Assembly: GCA_016929775.1 (NCBI GenBank)
Contig: JAFGIE010000054.1
Coordinates: forward strand, 1-18,818
Direction: 5' to 3'
DNA: 18,818 nt
DNA from: Anaerolineae bacterium
Lineage (GTDB): Bacteria > Chloroflexota > Anaerolineae > JAFGEY01
In this document: piece after piece, positions 6,989 to 14,394 of the stretch
How the letters are laid out: every line of letters begins with the position of its first letter
Position numbering within the stretch: the first letter of the stretch is position 1
The notes under the pieces: model-generated
What the model saw: the letters and a program-made list of their open reading frames with translations, nothing else
What the model was told of the DNA's origin: nothing
The model's database searches: none
Made by a program: the position numbers and the translations under genes

Positions 6989-8320
6989 CTACGGCGCGTC
7001 GAGTAGGGTCAGGCTCCCCGAGTCCCAGAAGACCTGGTTGAAGCGTGCCCAGTAGGCGAGCGGGTGTGCGTAGGCCCACACGCTGATCTGGTCGCTCTGG
7101 GCGGTTGCGGTGACCGTGAACGACGCCCAGGCGTCGTAGGGATCGCCGGTCTCGGACCACACGATCTCCCCCGAGGTGTAGGCATCGCCGCCGTAGGGAT
7201 CGATGCCGACCCGAAAGTTGAGCCCCTCGCGCAGGTCCGAGTAGTCTTCGCTGCCCCCCTCCAGCGAGCACCAGCCCATGCCCCACATGGTGAACTGGTA
7301 GGTCGCGCCGGGCGTGGTCCCGGAGACGACCTGGTAGATCCCGGCTTCGAACCCGCCCCAGCCGCTCAATCCGTACTGCTGCGAGGCCTCGCCCGTGCGG
7401 ACCCGGTGCGGTGCGTCCCGCGGGTAGCCGTACTCGGGCTGCTTGTTCTCGCCGGTTGCCGGGTCATAGTCGTCGTTCCAGAAGGGCAGCCAGTAGGGCG
7501 CGGTGCGGATCGTGCTCTCGTAGCCCGGGTAGGGCTGGTATCCTGCCAGCAGCCCCCAGTTCTGCTCCAGGTCCGGGTTCCAGAGCGAGCCCGGAGGGGG
7601 GGCAAAGTGCTGCGCAAGGATCAGGGGAAAGTAGGCGTGTGTCGGCGCCACCACGGCGAGCGAGGCGTCGTCCCAGCGGGAAAGGAATCGCTGGTCCCAT
7701 GGCTCGAGGGGGCGCGCGCAGGCATACAGGGTCACCGTCTCCGAGATGGCGCGCACGGCGATCGAGAGCCTCTGCCACTCGCCGCTGGCGGCGGTGAGCC
7801 GGTCCCACAGTAGCTCCTGGTCGCGGATCGCGAGGGGGTCGGCGCCGCCGCTGGGATCGATCCCGATCTGGGTCCCTCGCTTGTCGGGTGCAAGGCTAGA
7901 GTCGGTGCGCGCCCAGACGCCAAAGCGCACATAGTGCCCCGGCGTGACGCCGCTGACCTGCTGGTAGAGGCAGGCGTCAAAGGTCCTGAAATCGTCGCTC
8001 CGCAAGAGCTGGGCTACGCTTCCCTCGCGCACGTACTGGGTGTTGGCCTCGGCGCGCGGCGGATCGCGGTGCCAGTCCCCGCCGCTGACGTACCACATGC
8101 TCCAGCCGTGGGCGATCGCACAGTCCGTCAGGCCATCCCACTGCGCATACGGCTCCTCGAAGCCGGGGTTGGCGAGGGTGGGGAGGGATGCAAGGGTCGC
8201 ATCGACTGCCGTCGGGCTCTCTCGGTCGTTGGCGGCGGCGGAGGCGCCGGCGGCGAGCAGGACACCGGCGGCGAGCAAGGCGCATGCGGCGGCAAGCATA
8301 GCACAGCGGGTACGGGTCAT
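6989..8320 (-). CDS. Secreted protein with a duplicated beta-sandwich-like module
   Basis: The 443-residue protein starts with a signal peptide (MTRTRCAML, a hydrophobic stretch rich in Ala and Leu, cleavage likely near ASA-AA at 27-30). The rest is two related modules. In the first (about 50-225) and second (about 247-441) the same order of motifs occurs: NPGFE / NPDLE, YQQVSGVTPG / YQVVSGTTPG, GIDPSGG / GIDPYGG, and a closing W-D-x-x-S-L segment. This pattern resembles galactose-binding-like carbohydrate-binding domains, but no specific family was recognised. No anchoring motif was seen, so the protein is probably released or held non-covalently. The ATG at 8320 has AGGAGA upstream and lies 8 nt after the alpha-mannosidase stop. 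It may bind the glycan whose fragments the GH38 enzyme degrades. Confidence 0.75.
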   Translation of the reverse strand: MTRTRCAMLAAACALLAAGVLLAAGASAAANDRESPTAVDATLASLPTLANPGFEEPYAQWDGLTDCAIAHGWSMWYVSGGDWHRDPPRAEANTQYVREGSVAQLLRSDDFRTFDACLYQQVSGVTPGHYVRFGVWARTDSSLAPDKRGTQIGIDPSGGADPLAIRDQELLWDRLTAASGEWQRLSIAVRAISETVTLYACARPLEPWDQRFLSRWDDASLAVVAPTHAYFPLILAQHFAPPPGSLWNPDLEQNWGLLAGYQPYPGYESTIRTAPYWLPFWNDDYDPATGENKQPEYGYPRDAPHRVRTGEASQQYGLSGWGGFEAGIYQVVSGTTPGATYQFTMWGMGWCSLEGGSEDYSDLREGLNFRVGIDPYGGDAYTSGEIVWSETGDPYDAWASFTVTATAQSDQISVWAYAHPLAYWARFNQVFWDSGSLTLLDAP

Positions 8321-8328
8321 GGGGTCTC

Positions 8329-10878
8329 CTATCCACCCTCAAAGCCGGGCAGCTCGCCCGGGGGGACGTCGTCGCGGTGCGCCAGCCCCGCATAGATCGC
8401 AAAGGCGGGCACTGCCAGGCGCAGGCGGAAGGTCTTGATCTCGTGCGCGCGAAAGGCCACGGTCGCCGTGTCTCCTTCCCAGCGGGCGGCGTCGCTTTCG
8501 ACCGGCTCTTCGAGGTGGTTGGTCTCCTCCAAGTGCATCAGGGGCGCGGCAAAGGCGATCGTCGCCACGGTCGGCTGACCGGCGGTCTCGTAGAGGCGGA
8601 TCACGAGCGGCGAGCCAGGCCCCCAGTCCTCCTCCTCGAGCTTGAAGGCAGAGAGCACAATGTTGGTCGGCGCGACCTGGAGAAAGCCGAAGGCAGGCGG
8701 CATGGCGTGGTTGACTCCCGGCCCGATCCAGGGGGCGATCACGCCCGCGCGGCGCAGCGCCTGGCGCGCGATGAGCGGCATGTTGAAGGCCCAGCCCTGG
8801 CGCACGGTGTCGCCCGTCCGCCAATCCCCCTCGTGCGGGTAGAGGGCACAGCGGAGATCGTGGCGCCCGACGTCCGCCTCTGGATCGAGGTCTGGGATGC
8901 CGCGGACGACCGTCATGCGCATGCAGCCCGCCGCGACGTCAAAGGCATACCGGCAGTCGTTGAGCAGGCTCGCGCCACGGCGGTCGTCAGAGACGTCGAT
9001 CCAGCGCTGGGCGGGGACCTCGGCGCCGTCCATGGGGCGCTCGATGGCGCCCAGCGGGGCTTCGAACGTGGCGGCGCCCCCGGCAATGCTGGTCGGGAAG
9101 GCAGCCTTGAGGCAGCAGTCGCGCTCGTACCACGCGAGCTGCAGGCGCACCTCGAGGTGAGGCATGCCCTCGCTGAGCGCGATCTCTTGGACGATGTACG
9201 AGTCGCGGTAGCGGTAGGCGATGCGGGCGGAGGCGCGCACCGGGCCCTCGTCCACGACCTCGACCGTGATGGGCTCGCGCAGCACGTCGACCTCGTCCTT
9301 GAGGGCGATGATCCACGCCGTCGACTCGCCTGGCGTCTCGGGGATGACCTGCAGGGCGTATCCCCCTGCCGACAGCACCTCGCGTTGGGCGCGCTTGTCG
9401 TAGACGCTGACCAGGTGGCCCGTGTGCCGGTCGATCGTCGCCAGGATATCGGCGTTCTGGAGGATGATCAGGTCGCGCGCCTCGGAGACGCTGACGGCGC
9501 TCGCGGCGGACGTTGGCTGTGCCGTGGACCAGGCGCGGAAGGTACGATAGCCGAGCGAGGGCACGTCGTGCGCCAGGAAGCGGAGGTCGGCATACCAGTA
9601 GGGCCCGTCCTGGCGCACGGAGAGGGTCTGCGTGGGCACGTCCTGCCCGGCGACATCGCGCACGACGAGCTGGTCAGGCTGCGCCGCGAGGCGCAGTGTG
9701 AGGCGCACTGGCTCGCTCCGCGCCCAGGCAAGCGGGTTGTAGACGACGATCGGGACGCCCTCCCCTCGCGTGTCGAGGCGTGCGGCGATCTCGGCAAGCG
9801 CGTCGTCGAGGATGCCTTCTGCCAGGGCTTGCACGCGGTCATAGTCGGCGTCGTTGTCGCGGTACACGGGGGCGCGGGAGGTACCGGGCAGCTCGTCGTG
9901 GAACTGGTGGTGGAGCACGGTGCGCCACGCATCCTGGAAATCGACGCGCGGGTAGGCGGGCTTGCGCTGTAGGAACATGGCAAAGGTGGCAAAGCGCTCT
10001 GCGGTGAGGAGCAGGTGCTCCATGTGCCGGTTGCGCTGCTTGGCGCGCCCCTCTGATGAGCAAGAGCCGGTGAACCCTCCCCCCAGCTCGCCGCGATAGA
10101 CGGGCAGGTCGGGCTTGGGGGCGAGCACGCGCTCGAAAAAGTCCTGTGGGGTGGCGTGCACGCAGCGCGGGGCGGTCGGGTCGGCGCGCAGCGCCGCCAG
10201 GGCCTCAAAGTCGCCCGCCCGTGGACCGCCGCCGTGGTCGCCGCGACCGTAGAGGAAGAGCATCTCGTCCTCTCCCGTCATCTCGCGCCACATCTCGGCG
10301 ACCTCGAAGCAGCGCGCGCCGATCCCGGCGCTGTAGCCGTACACCGGGCTGTACGCCAGGATCCGCGAGCCGTCAGGACCCTCCCACCAGAAGGCGGGCG
10401 TATCGTCCGGCACGCCGCGCCCGTAGAGCAGGCGCTCGATGCCGCAGCCCTTGAGGATCGTGGGCAGGGTGTGCGCGTGCCCGGAGAAGGCGTCGGGCGC
10501 CCAGGCGATGGTCACCTCACAGCCCAGTTCCTCGCGCGCGTAGCGGCTGCCGATCAGGTGCTGCCGGATCATGGACTCGCCGCCGGGCATCGTGTGGTCG
10601 TACTCGACCCAGCCATCGGTGACGATCCAGCGTCCCTCAGCAATGCGCTGCCGGATCTGGGCATACAGGTCGGGGTAGTGCTGCCGGATCGCCTCATAGA
10701 GCGCGAGTTGGCTCTGGACGAACGTGAACTCGGGCACCTGTTCCATCATGCGCAGCACGCCGCGGAAGGTGTCCCGCGCAATGCGGTGCACGGTCTCGTT
10801 CCATCGCCAGCGGTAGGCGAGGTCGATGTGCGCGTGCCCGACGAGATAGAGTGTAAAGTGGGAGAGATCGTGCGCCAT
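8329..10878 (-). CDS. Alpha-mannosidase, glycoside hydrolase family 38
   Basis: The 849-residue protein starts with the GH38 zinc site VGHAHIDLAYRW (H15/H17 and D19), followed by the nucleophile segment WAPDAFSGH (D129), GRGDHGGGP at 212-219 and HHQFHDELPGTS at 323-334 with the third metal histidine. After about residue 370 come the middle three-helix bundle and the beta-rich C-terminal domains normal for the family. It hydrolyses alpha-mannosidic bonds with retention of configuration. No signal peptide is present, so it acts on imported oligosaccharides. The ATG at 10878 is chosen because GGAGGGT lies just upstream and the fold begins at LYLVGHAH; the frame is open further upstream but inside the preceding gene. 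It is in the operon with dgoD, 20 nt after the AlkD-like gene. Confidence 0.92.
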   Translation of the reverse strand: MAHDLSHFTLYLVGHAHIDLAYRWRWNETVHRIARDTFRGVLRMMEQVPEFTFVQSQLALYEAIRQHYPDLYAQIRQRIAEGRWIVTDGWVEYDHTMPGGESMIRQHLIGSRYAREELGCEVTIAWAPDAFSGHAHTLPTILKGCGIERLLYGRGVPDDTPAFWWEGPDGSRILAYSPVYGYSAGIGARCFEVAEMWREMTGEDEMLFLYGRGDHGGGPRAGDFEALAALRADPTAPRCVHATPQDFFERVLAPKPDLPVYRGELGGGFTGSCSSEGRAKQRNRHMEHLLLTAERFATFAMFLQRKPAYPRVDFQDAWRTVLHHQFHDELPGTSRAPVYRDNDADYDRVQALAEGILDDALAEIAARLDTRGEGVPIVVYNPLAWARSEPVRLTLRLAAQPDQLVVRDVAGQDVPTQTLSVRQDGPYWYADLRFLAHDVPSLGYRTFRAWSTAQPTSAASAVSVSEARDLIILQNADILATIDRHTGHLVSVYDKRAQREVLSAGGYALQVIPETPGESTAWIIALKDEVDVLREPITVEVVDEGPVRASARIAYRYRDSYIVQEIALSEGMPHLEVRLQLAWYERDCCLKAAFPTSIAGGAATFEAPLGAIERPMDGAEVPAQRWIDVSDDRRGASLLNDCRYAFDVAAGCMRMTVVRGIPDLDPEADVGRHDLRCALYPHEGDWRTGDTVRQGWAFNMPLIARQALRRAGVIAPWIGPGVNHAMPPAFGFLQVAPTNIVLSAFKLEEEDWGPGSPLVIRLYETAGQPTVATIAFAAPLMHLEETNHLEEPVESDAARWEGDTATVAFRAHEIKTFRLRLAVPAFAIYAGLAHRDDVPPGELPGFEGG

Positions 10879-10898
10879 GGTACCCTCCTCGGCAGGAC

Positions 10899-11600
10899 TC
10901 ACCCTCTGCGCCGGGGGTTCTTGAGACCCGTGTCCAGCTTGTGGCGCACCTCGCGCAGGACGCGCGCGGCAAGCACGTCTTGGTGCGCCGCTAGGAAGGC
11001 GCGTACAGCGCCGGGATCGTGAGGCGCCAGCGCGCGCAGGGCCCAGGACATCGCCTTGACGACCATGTCGTCGCGATCGCCGACCAGGAGACGGCAGACG
11101 GTGAGCGTCCGCGCCACGTCGCCGTAGCCGCCCGTGGAGCGCATGTTGAGGGCCACTGTGCTCACCAGCGCTGCACGTCGCCACCAGCGGTCCGGCGAGT
11201 GCGCCCAGCGATGGATCGCGCTGTCGTCGATCTGTCCGCGCAGCCACGCAGGCCCGGCGAGGGTGCGCGCGAAGCCGTCCACGGCCCACCAGCTGTCGAT
11301 CCCGCGTCCTAGGCGCTCCAGCTCGGCGACGCCGGTCCGGGCAAAGGCGGCTTTGTGATAGCGGATCAGCTCATACGCGGTACCCCGGTACCCATAGCCG
11401 TGCACCAGGGCGGCGACGAGCGCGTGGACGTAGGTCGCATCGGCGTCCACCAGGGCGCGGCTGTAGCGCCGGCGCAGGGCGCGCGTGGACGCTGTGTTCT
11501 GCACGGGCAGGGCGCGGATCTCGGCGTCGAACTGTGCGGCGAGGGCCCGCGCGTCCTGCGGCTGATCGTGTCTGCCATTCTCCCCTCTGGGCGGTCCCAC
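10899..11600 (-). CDS. AlkD-like DNA alkylation repair protein (HEAT-repeat family)
   Basis: The 233-residue protein is a helical-repeat member of the DNA alkylation repair family. Visible landmarks are RRRYSRAL near 43-50, SWWAVDGFA at 103-111 (position of the catalytic Trp/Asp segment), WWRRAALV at 139-146, KAMSWALRALA at 182-192 and a C-terminal VLREVRHKL helix. AlkD-type enzymes excise N3- or N7-alkylated purines by contacts through the backbone, not base flipping. The start is uncertain: GTG at 11600 lies 8 nt after the dgoD stop without a strong ribosome binding site; an ATG just downstream is out of frame. Its place between dgoD and the mannosidase is odd for a repair enzyme, so it may have a different nucleic-acid role or be a passenger. 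Confidence 0.75.
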   Translation of the reverse strand: MGPPRGENGRHDQPQDARALAAQFDAEIRALPVQNTASTRALRRRYSRALVDADATYVHALVAALVHGYGYRGTAYELIRYHKAAFARTGVAELERLGRGIDSWWAVDGFARTLAGPAWLRGQIDDSAIHRWAHSPDRWWRRAALVSTVALNMRSTGGYGDVARTLTVCRLLVGDRDDMVVKAMSWALRALAPHDPGAVRAFLAAHQDVLAARVLREVRHKLDTGLKNPRRRG

Positions 11601-11608
11601 GACGGTCG

Positions 11609-12712
11609 CTACCAGTCCACGACCGAGTTGTCGTCGGCGTCGTAGCGCTCGGGGTTGCGCCAGTCGTGGTCGATCTTGGATGCCAGTGCGTCCTCGTCGA
11701 GCTCGATGCCCAACCCGGGCCCGGTCGGCAGATCGACGTAGCCATCCCGGACGACAAAGGGCTGCGCGAGGTAGCCCTCGCCCAGCGTGGTGTGCTCCTG
11801 GGCGATAAAGTTGGGGATCGTGGCGTCGAGCTGGATGCACGCGGCGAGCGCGATCGGCCCGAGCGGGTTGTGGGGCGCGATGGCGGCATAGTAGGCCTCC
11901 GCCATCCCGGCGATGATGTGTGTCTCGTGGATCCCACCTGCGTGGCAGAGGTCGGGCTGCAGGATCGACGCCGCATGCTTTTCCAGGATCTCGCGAAAGC
12001 CCCACTTGGTGTAGATCCGTTCTCCGGTCGCGATCGGCAGGTGCGTGCCCCGCGCGATCTCTGCCATGACGTCGACGTTTTGGCACTGGCAGGGCTCCTC
12101 GATAAAGAGCGGCTGGTAGGGCTCGAGGGCCTTGATCAGCAGCTTGGCGGTCTGCGGGCTGATCGCGCCGTGAAAGTCGATCGCAATGTCCGCTTCGGGC
12201 CCGCCCGCCTCGCGCAGGGCGGCAAAGTGCTGGACGGCGCGATCGATGAACGCCATGTTTTCCACGATGCGCGCCGGTCGTCCGCCTGCCACGCCCGTCT
12301 TGAAGGCGGTAAAGCCCGCGTCGACCCACTGGCGGATCGTGTCCGGGCGCGCGCCGCCCTTGTAGAGGCGAATGCGGTCCCGGGTCGGCCCGCCGAACAT
12401 GGCATAGACCGGCACGCCGAGCGCCTTGCCCGCCAGGTCCCACAGGGCCTGCTCGACGCCGCTCAAGGCGCTGGTCAAGAGGGGCCCACCACGGTAGAAG
12501 GCGTGCCGGTACATCGCCTGCCAGTGGTGGACGACGCGGCGGGGATCCTTGCCGATCAGGTAGGGGGCGAGCTCGTCGACGGCGCGGGCGCAGGTCAGCG
12601 CGCGTCCTTCGAGGATCGGCTCGCCTAGGCCTACCAGGCCCTCGTCGGTATGGATCTTGAGAAAGATCCAGCGCGGCTTGACGAGAAATGTCTCGAGCTT
12701 GGTGATCTTCAC
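11609..12712 (-). CDS. dgoD: D-galactonate dehydratase
   Basis: The 367-residue protein lines up along nearly its full length with E. coli DgoD as I remember it, shifted by four residues. Metal ligands are D179 (in DFHG), E205 (IEEP) and E231 (GER). Catalytic histidines are H181 and H281 (APHNPLGPIAL); E306 (QEH) is also conserved, as is QPDLCHAGG at 252-260. It dehydrates D-galactonate (or a close aldonate) to 2-keto-3-deoxygalactonate. The GTG start at 12712 is chosen because AAGGAGG lies just upstream and the protein then begins MKITKLETF like other members; a longer reading from 12886 would cross the promoter. It is the first gene of the operon and is followed by the AlkD-like gene. A gluconate- or rhamnonate-type substrate cannot be excluded. 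Confidence 0.88.
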   Translation of the reverse strand: MKITKLETFLVKPRWIFLKIHTDEGLVGLGEPILEGRALTCARAVDELAPYLIGKDPRRVVHHWQAMYRHAFYRGGPLLTSALSGVEQALWDLAGKALGVPVYAMFGGPTRDRIRLYKGGARPDTIRQWVDAGFTAFKTGVAGGRPARIVENMAFIDRAVQHFAALREAGGPEADIAIDFHGAISPQTAKLLIKALEPYQPLFIEEPCQCQNVDVMAEIARGTHLPIATGERIYTKWGFREILEKHAASILQPDLCHAGGIHETHIIAGMAEAYYAAIAPHNPLGPIALAACIQLDATIPNFIAQEHTTLGEGYLAQPFVVRDGYVDLPTGPGLGIELDEDALASKIDHDWRNPERYDADDNSVVDW

Positions 12713-12800
12713 AGGATGCCCTCCTTGGGATGGTGCTGCGCCTGCCGGCTGTGTGACGGTCCACGGGGGCGCAGAGTGTGTGGGCCGGTCGAGCAAGGCC

Positions 12801-12829
12801 ATTCTAGCACCGAGGCGAGGAGCTGTCAA
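12801..12829 (-). promoter_or_regulatory. Promoter of the dgoD-mannosidase operon
   Basis: On the minus strand a perfect TTGACA (12824-12829) and TAGAAT (12801-12806) are spaced by exactly 17 bp. The transcript would start near 12794 and have an 80-nt leader. It is back to back with the hgc promoter, whose -35 begins at 12846. Confidence 0.7.
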
Positions 12830-12842
12830 AGCGCAGGTTGCC

Positions 12843-12873
12843 GATTTGACAAATCGACAAACGTCGATATAAT
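12843..12873 (+). promoter_or_regulatory. Promoter and overlapping palindromes upstream of arsR-hgcAB
   Basis: A perfect -35 TTGACA (12846-12851) and perfect -10 TATAAT (12868-12873) are separated by 16 bp. Two perfect inverted repeats overlap them: GATTTG-A-CAAATC (12843-12855) covers the -35, and ATCGAC-AAAC-GTCGAT (12853-12868) fills the spacer up to the first base of the -10. A dimeric repressor bound here would block RNA polymerase, as expected for an ArsR/SmtB autoregulated operon. The transcript would begin near 12880, with a leader of about 36 nt before the ArsR start. Confidence 0.75.
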
Positions 12874-12915
12874 TCGCCCTCGACAACGGTAGGCGAGACG
12901 TGTGGGGGTCATGAC

Positions 12916-13395
12916 GTGGACGACGGGCGGGCTGGATCTGTGGGTCAGGGCGTGTCTGTACAGCCGGATGGGCGCTGTGACGCGTGCGGGTGCGGGTGCG
13001 GCGACGCGTGCAGGTGCGGCGACGCGTGCGAGCGCGACAACGCGAGCGGCTGCGTGGACGCGGTGGCGTTTGCCAAGGCTTTGGCTGATGAAACGCGTCA
13101 GCAGATCATGGGTGAGCTGTGCTGCGTGTGGCGCAGTGTGGGAGAGGTCGTCGAGGCGTTGGAGGACAGGGTCAACCAGCCGACGGTCAGCCACCACCTG
13201 CGCATCCTGCGCGATGCGGGACTGGTGCGCGTGCGCCGGGTGGGACGACAGCGCTTCTACACGTTGAACCAAGAGCGACTGGTGGTGTGCTGCGGTCGGC
13301 TGGCAGTGACGTTCGCGCCAGAGGTCGCCGGGCGCGTCCTGCGCGCCGATCTGGATGGTGGCGAGGGGGAATGGACGACAGAGGAGCAGCGATGA
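12916..13395 (+). CDS. ArsR/SmtB-family repressor with cysteine-rich N-terminus
   Basis: The 159-residue protein contains a winged helix-turn-helix of ArsR type: FAKALADETRQQIMGELCC at 52-70, recognition helix QPTVSHHLRILRDAGLV at 88-104 and wing VRRVGRQRFYTL. ELCC (C69-C70) lies where the ELCxC arsenite/metal site of classical ArsR proteins sits in helix 3; VVCC (C125-C126) is in the C-terminal dimer helix. An extra N-terminal segment, residues 21-46, holds eight cysteines in a CxxCxCxC...CxC pattern. It is the first gene of the operon and overlaps hgcA by ATGA. It probably represses the operon until a thiophilic metal (arsenic, mercury, cadmium) binds. The GTG at 12916 has only a weak GGGGG ribosome binding site; a start at a downstream GTG would still keep the cysteine cluster. 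Confidence 0.85.
   Translation: MDDGRAGSVGQGVSVQPDGRCDACGCGCGDACRCGDACERDNASGCVDAVAFAKALADETRQQIMGELCCVWRSVGEVVEALEDRVNQPTVSHHLRILRDAGLVRVRRVGRQRFYTLNQERLVVCCGRLAVTFAPEVAGRVLRADLDGGEGEWTTEEQR
12979..13038 (+). repeat. 18-bp tandem repeats encoding the ArsR cysteine cluster
   Basis: Three units begin with GACGCGTGC at 12979 (24 bp, with one internal extra GGGTGC), 13003 (18 bp) and 13021 (18 bp, diverged at its end). They are in frame and encode DACGCG-like hexapeptides (DACRCG), so the N-terminal cysteine cluster seems to have grown by codon-phase repeat expansion. Confidence 0.75.
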
Positions 13396-14393
13396 GTGGT
13401 TTGGCTCTCGGGCGGGCTGCCATCCGCCAGACGACGAGCGAGCTGACCTGGGTGAACCGCTGGGATCACATCCAGGCGCGCTGGGGTGTGCGGCGCAGCG
13501 AGCATCGCGTCGAGCCTGGGCTGTATGCCCTGGGCGACCCGGGACCCGAGTCGCCGGTCTTTGTCACGGCCAACTATACGCTGAGTTTTGATGCGCTGCG
13601 TGCCGCACTGAGCGGGATCGACGGCTACATCCTGGTCCTCGATACAAAGGGGATCAATGTATGGTGCGCGGCGGGCAAGGGCACGTTCGGCACCGATGAG
13701 CTGGTGCACCGCATCGAGGTGGTCGGGCTGGCGGACGTGGTACGCCACCGCACGCTGATCCTGCCGCAGTTGGGTGCGCCGGGCGTCTCGGCGCACGAGG
13801 TGCGGCGGCGGTCCGGCTTCCGCGTCGAGTATGGGCCCGTGCGCGCCGAGGACCTGCCCGCGTACCTGGAGACCCACAAGGCGACGCCCGAGATGCGACG
13901 GGTGCGGTTCGCGTTGCGCGATCGGCTGGTGCTGATCCCGGTCGAGTTTGTGCACGTGCTGCGCCCCATGGCGATCGCGGGGGTCCTGCTCTGGCTGCTC
14001 GTGGGTTCGTTGGCGGCGTGGGGAGCGGTGGCGGCGATCCTGGCAGGGGCAGTGCTCTTTCCGATCCTGCTGCCATGGTTGCCGACGCGTGCGTTCAGCA
14101 GCAAGGGCTTCCTACTCGGCGGGGCAGTGGGCATTGCGTTCGCCTTGCTTGCCTTCTACGGGGGGAGGGATCTGGCCTTGTGGCGGCGCGTGGGATGGGC
14201 GCTCGCCTACGTACTGGCGCTGCCTCCCATCACGGCTTACCTCGCGTTGAACTTTACCGGTTCGACGACCTACACCTCAAAGAGCGGGGTCCAGCGCGAG
14301 ATGGACACCTACATCCGGCCTATGGCCTGGACCTTTGCACTGGGCATGGCTGTGACACTGGTTTCGAGCATCTTTCAGTGGATAGGGAGCTAG
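13392..14393 (+). CDS. hgcA: HgcA, corrinoid-dependent mercury methyltransferase
   Basis: The 333-residue protein has the diagnostic HgcA layout. The N-terminal corrinoid-binding domain carries the cap-helix motif NVWCAAGK at 89-96, with C92 as the expected lower-axial ligand of the cobalt, shared with no other protein family in this form. The C-terminal half has about five membrane helices (roughly 187-207, 211-230, 237-256, 265-284, 311-328) and the conserved NFTGSTTYTS...SGV loop at 287-300. HgcA transfers a methyl group from methyl-corrinoid to Hg(II), forming methylmercury, at the cytoplasmic face of the membrane. The ATG at 13392 overlaps the arsR stop (ATGA), and hgcB follows after 1 nt, so the three genes are translationally coupled. 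Upstream in-frame starts lie within arsR and are rejected. Confidence 0.96.
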   Translation: MSGLALGRAAIRQTTSELTWVNRWDHIQARWGVRRSEHRVEPGLYALGDPGPESPVFVTANYTLSFDALRAALSGIDGYILVLDTKGINVWCAAGKGTFGTDELVHRIEVVGLADVVRHRTLILPQLGAPGVSAHEVRRRSGFRVEYGPVRAEDLPAYLETHKATPEMRRVRFALRDRLVLIPVEFVHVLRPMAIAGVLLWLLVGSLAAWGAVAAILAGAVLFPILLPWLPTRAFSSKGFLLGGAVGIAFALLAFYGGRDLALWRRVGWALAYVLALPPITAYLALNFTGSTTYTSKSGVQREMDTYIRPMAWTFALGMAVTLVSSIFQWIGS

Positions 14394-14394
14394 G

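Noticed and set aside
8377..9972. 531-codon plus-strand frame opposite the alpha-mannosidase
   Set aside because: Antisense shadow in the GC-rich GH38 gene, which has full family motifs; no ribosome binding site or domain in the shadow.
12902..13267. Alternative 121-codon frame overlapping the ArsR gene
   Set aside because: No domain; the frame at 12916 encodes a clear ArsR winged helix over the same DNA.
13119..13391. Longer N-terminus of HgcA from an upstream in-frame start
   Set aside because: This stretch is the coding region of the ArsR repressor in another frame; the ATGA overlap at 13392 gives a standard HgcA N-terminus.
13392..14393. CdhD-like corrinoid iron-sulfur protein of acetyl-CoA synthesis
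   Set aside because: The NVWCAAGK motif, the short soluble domain fused to about five membrane helices and the adjacent HgcB ferredoxin are specific to HgcA.
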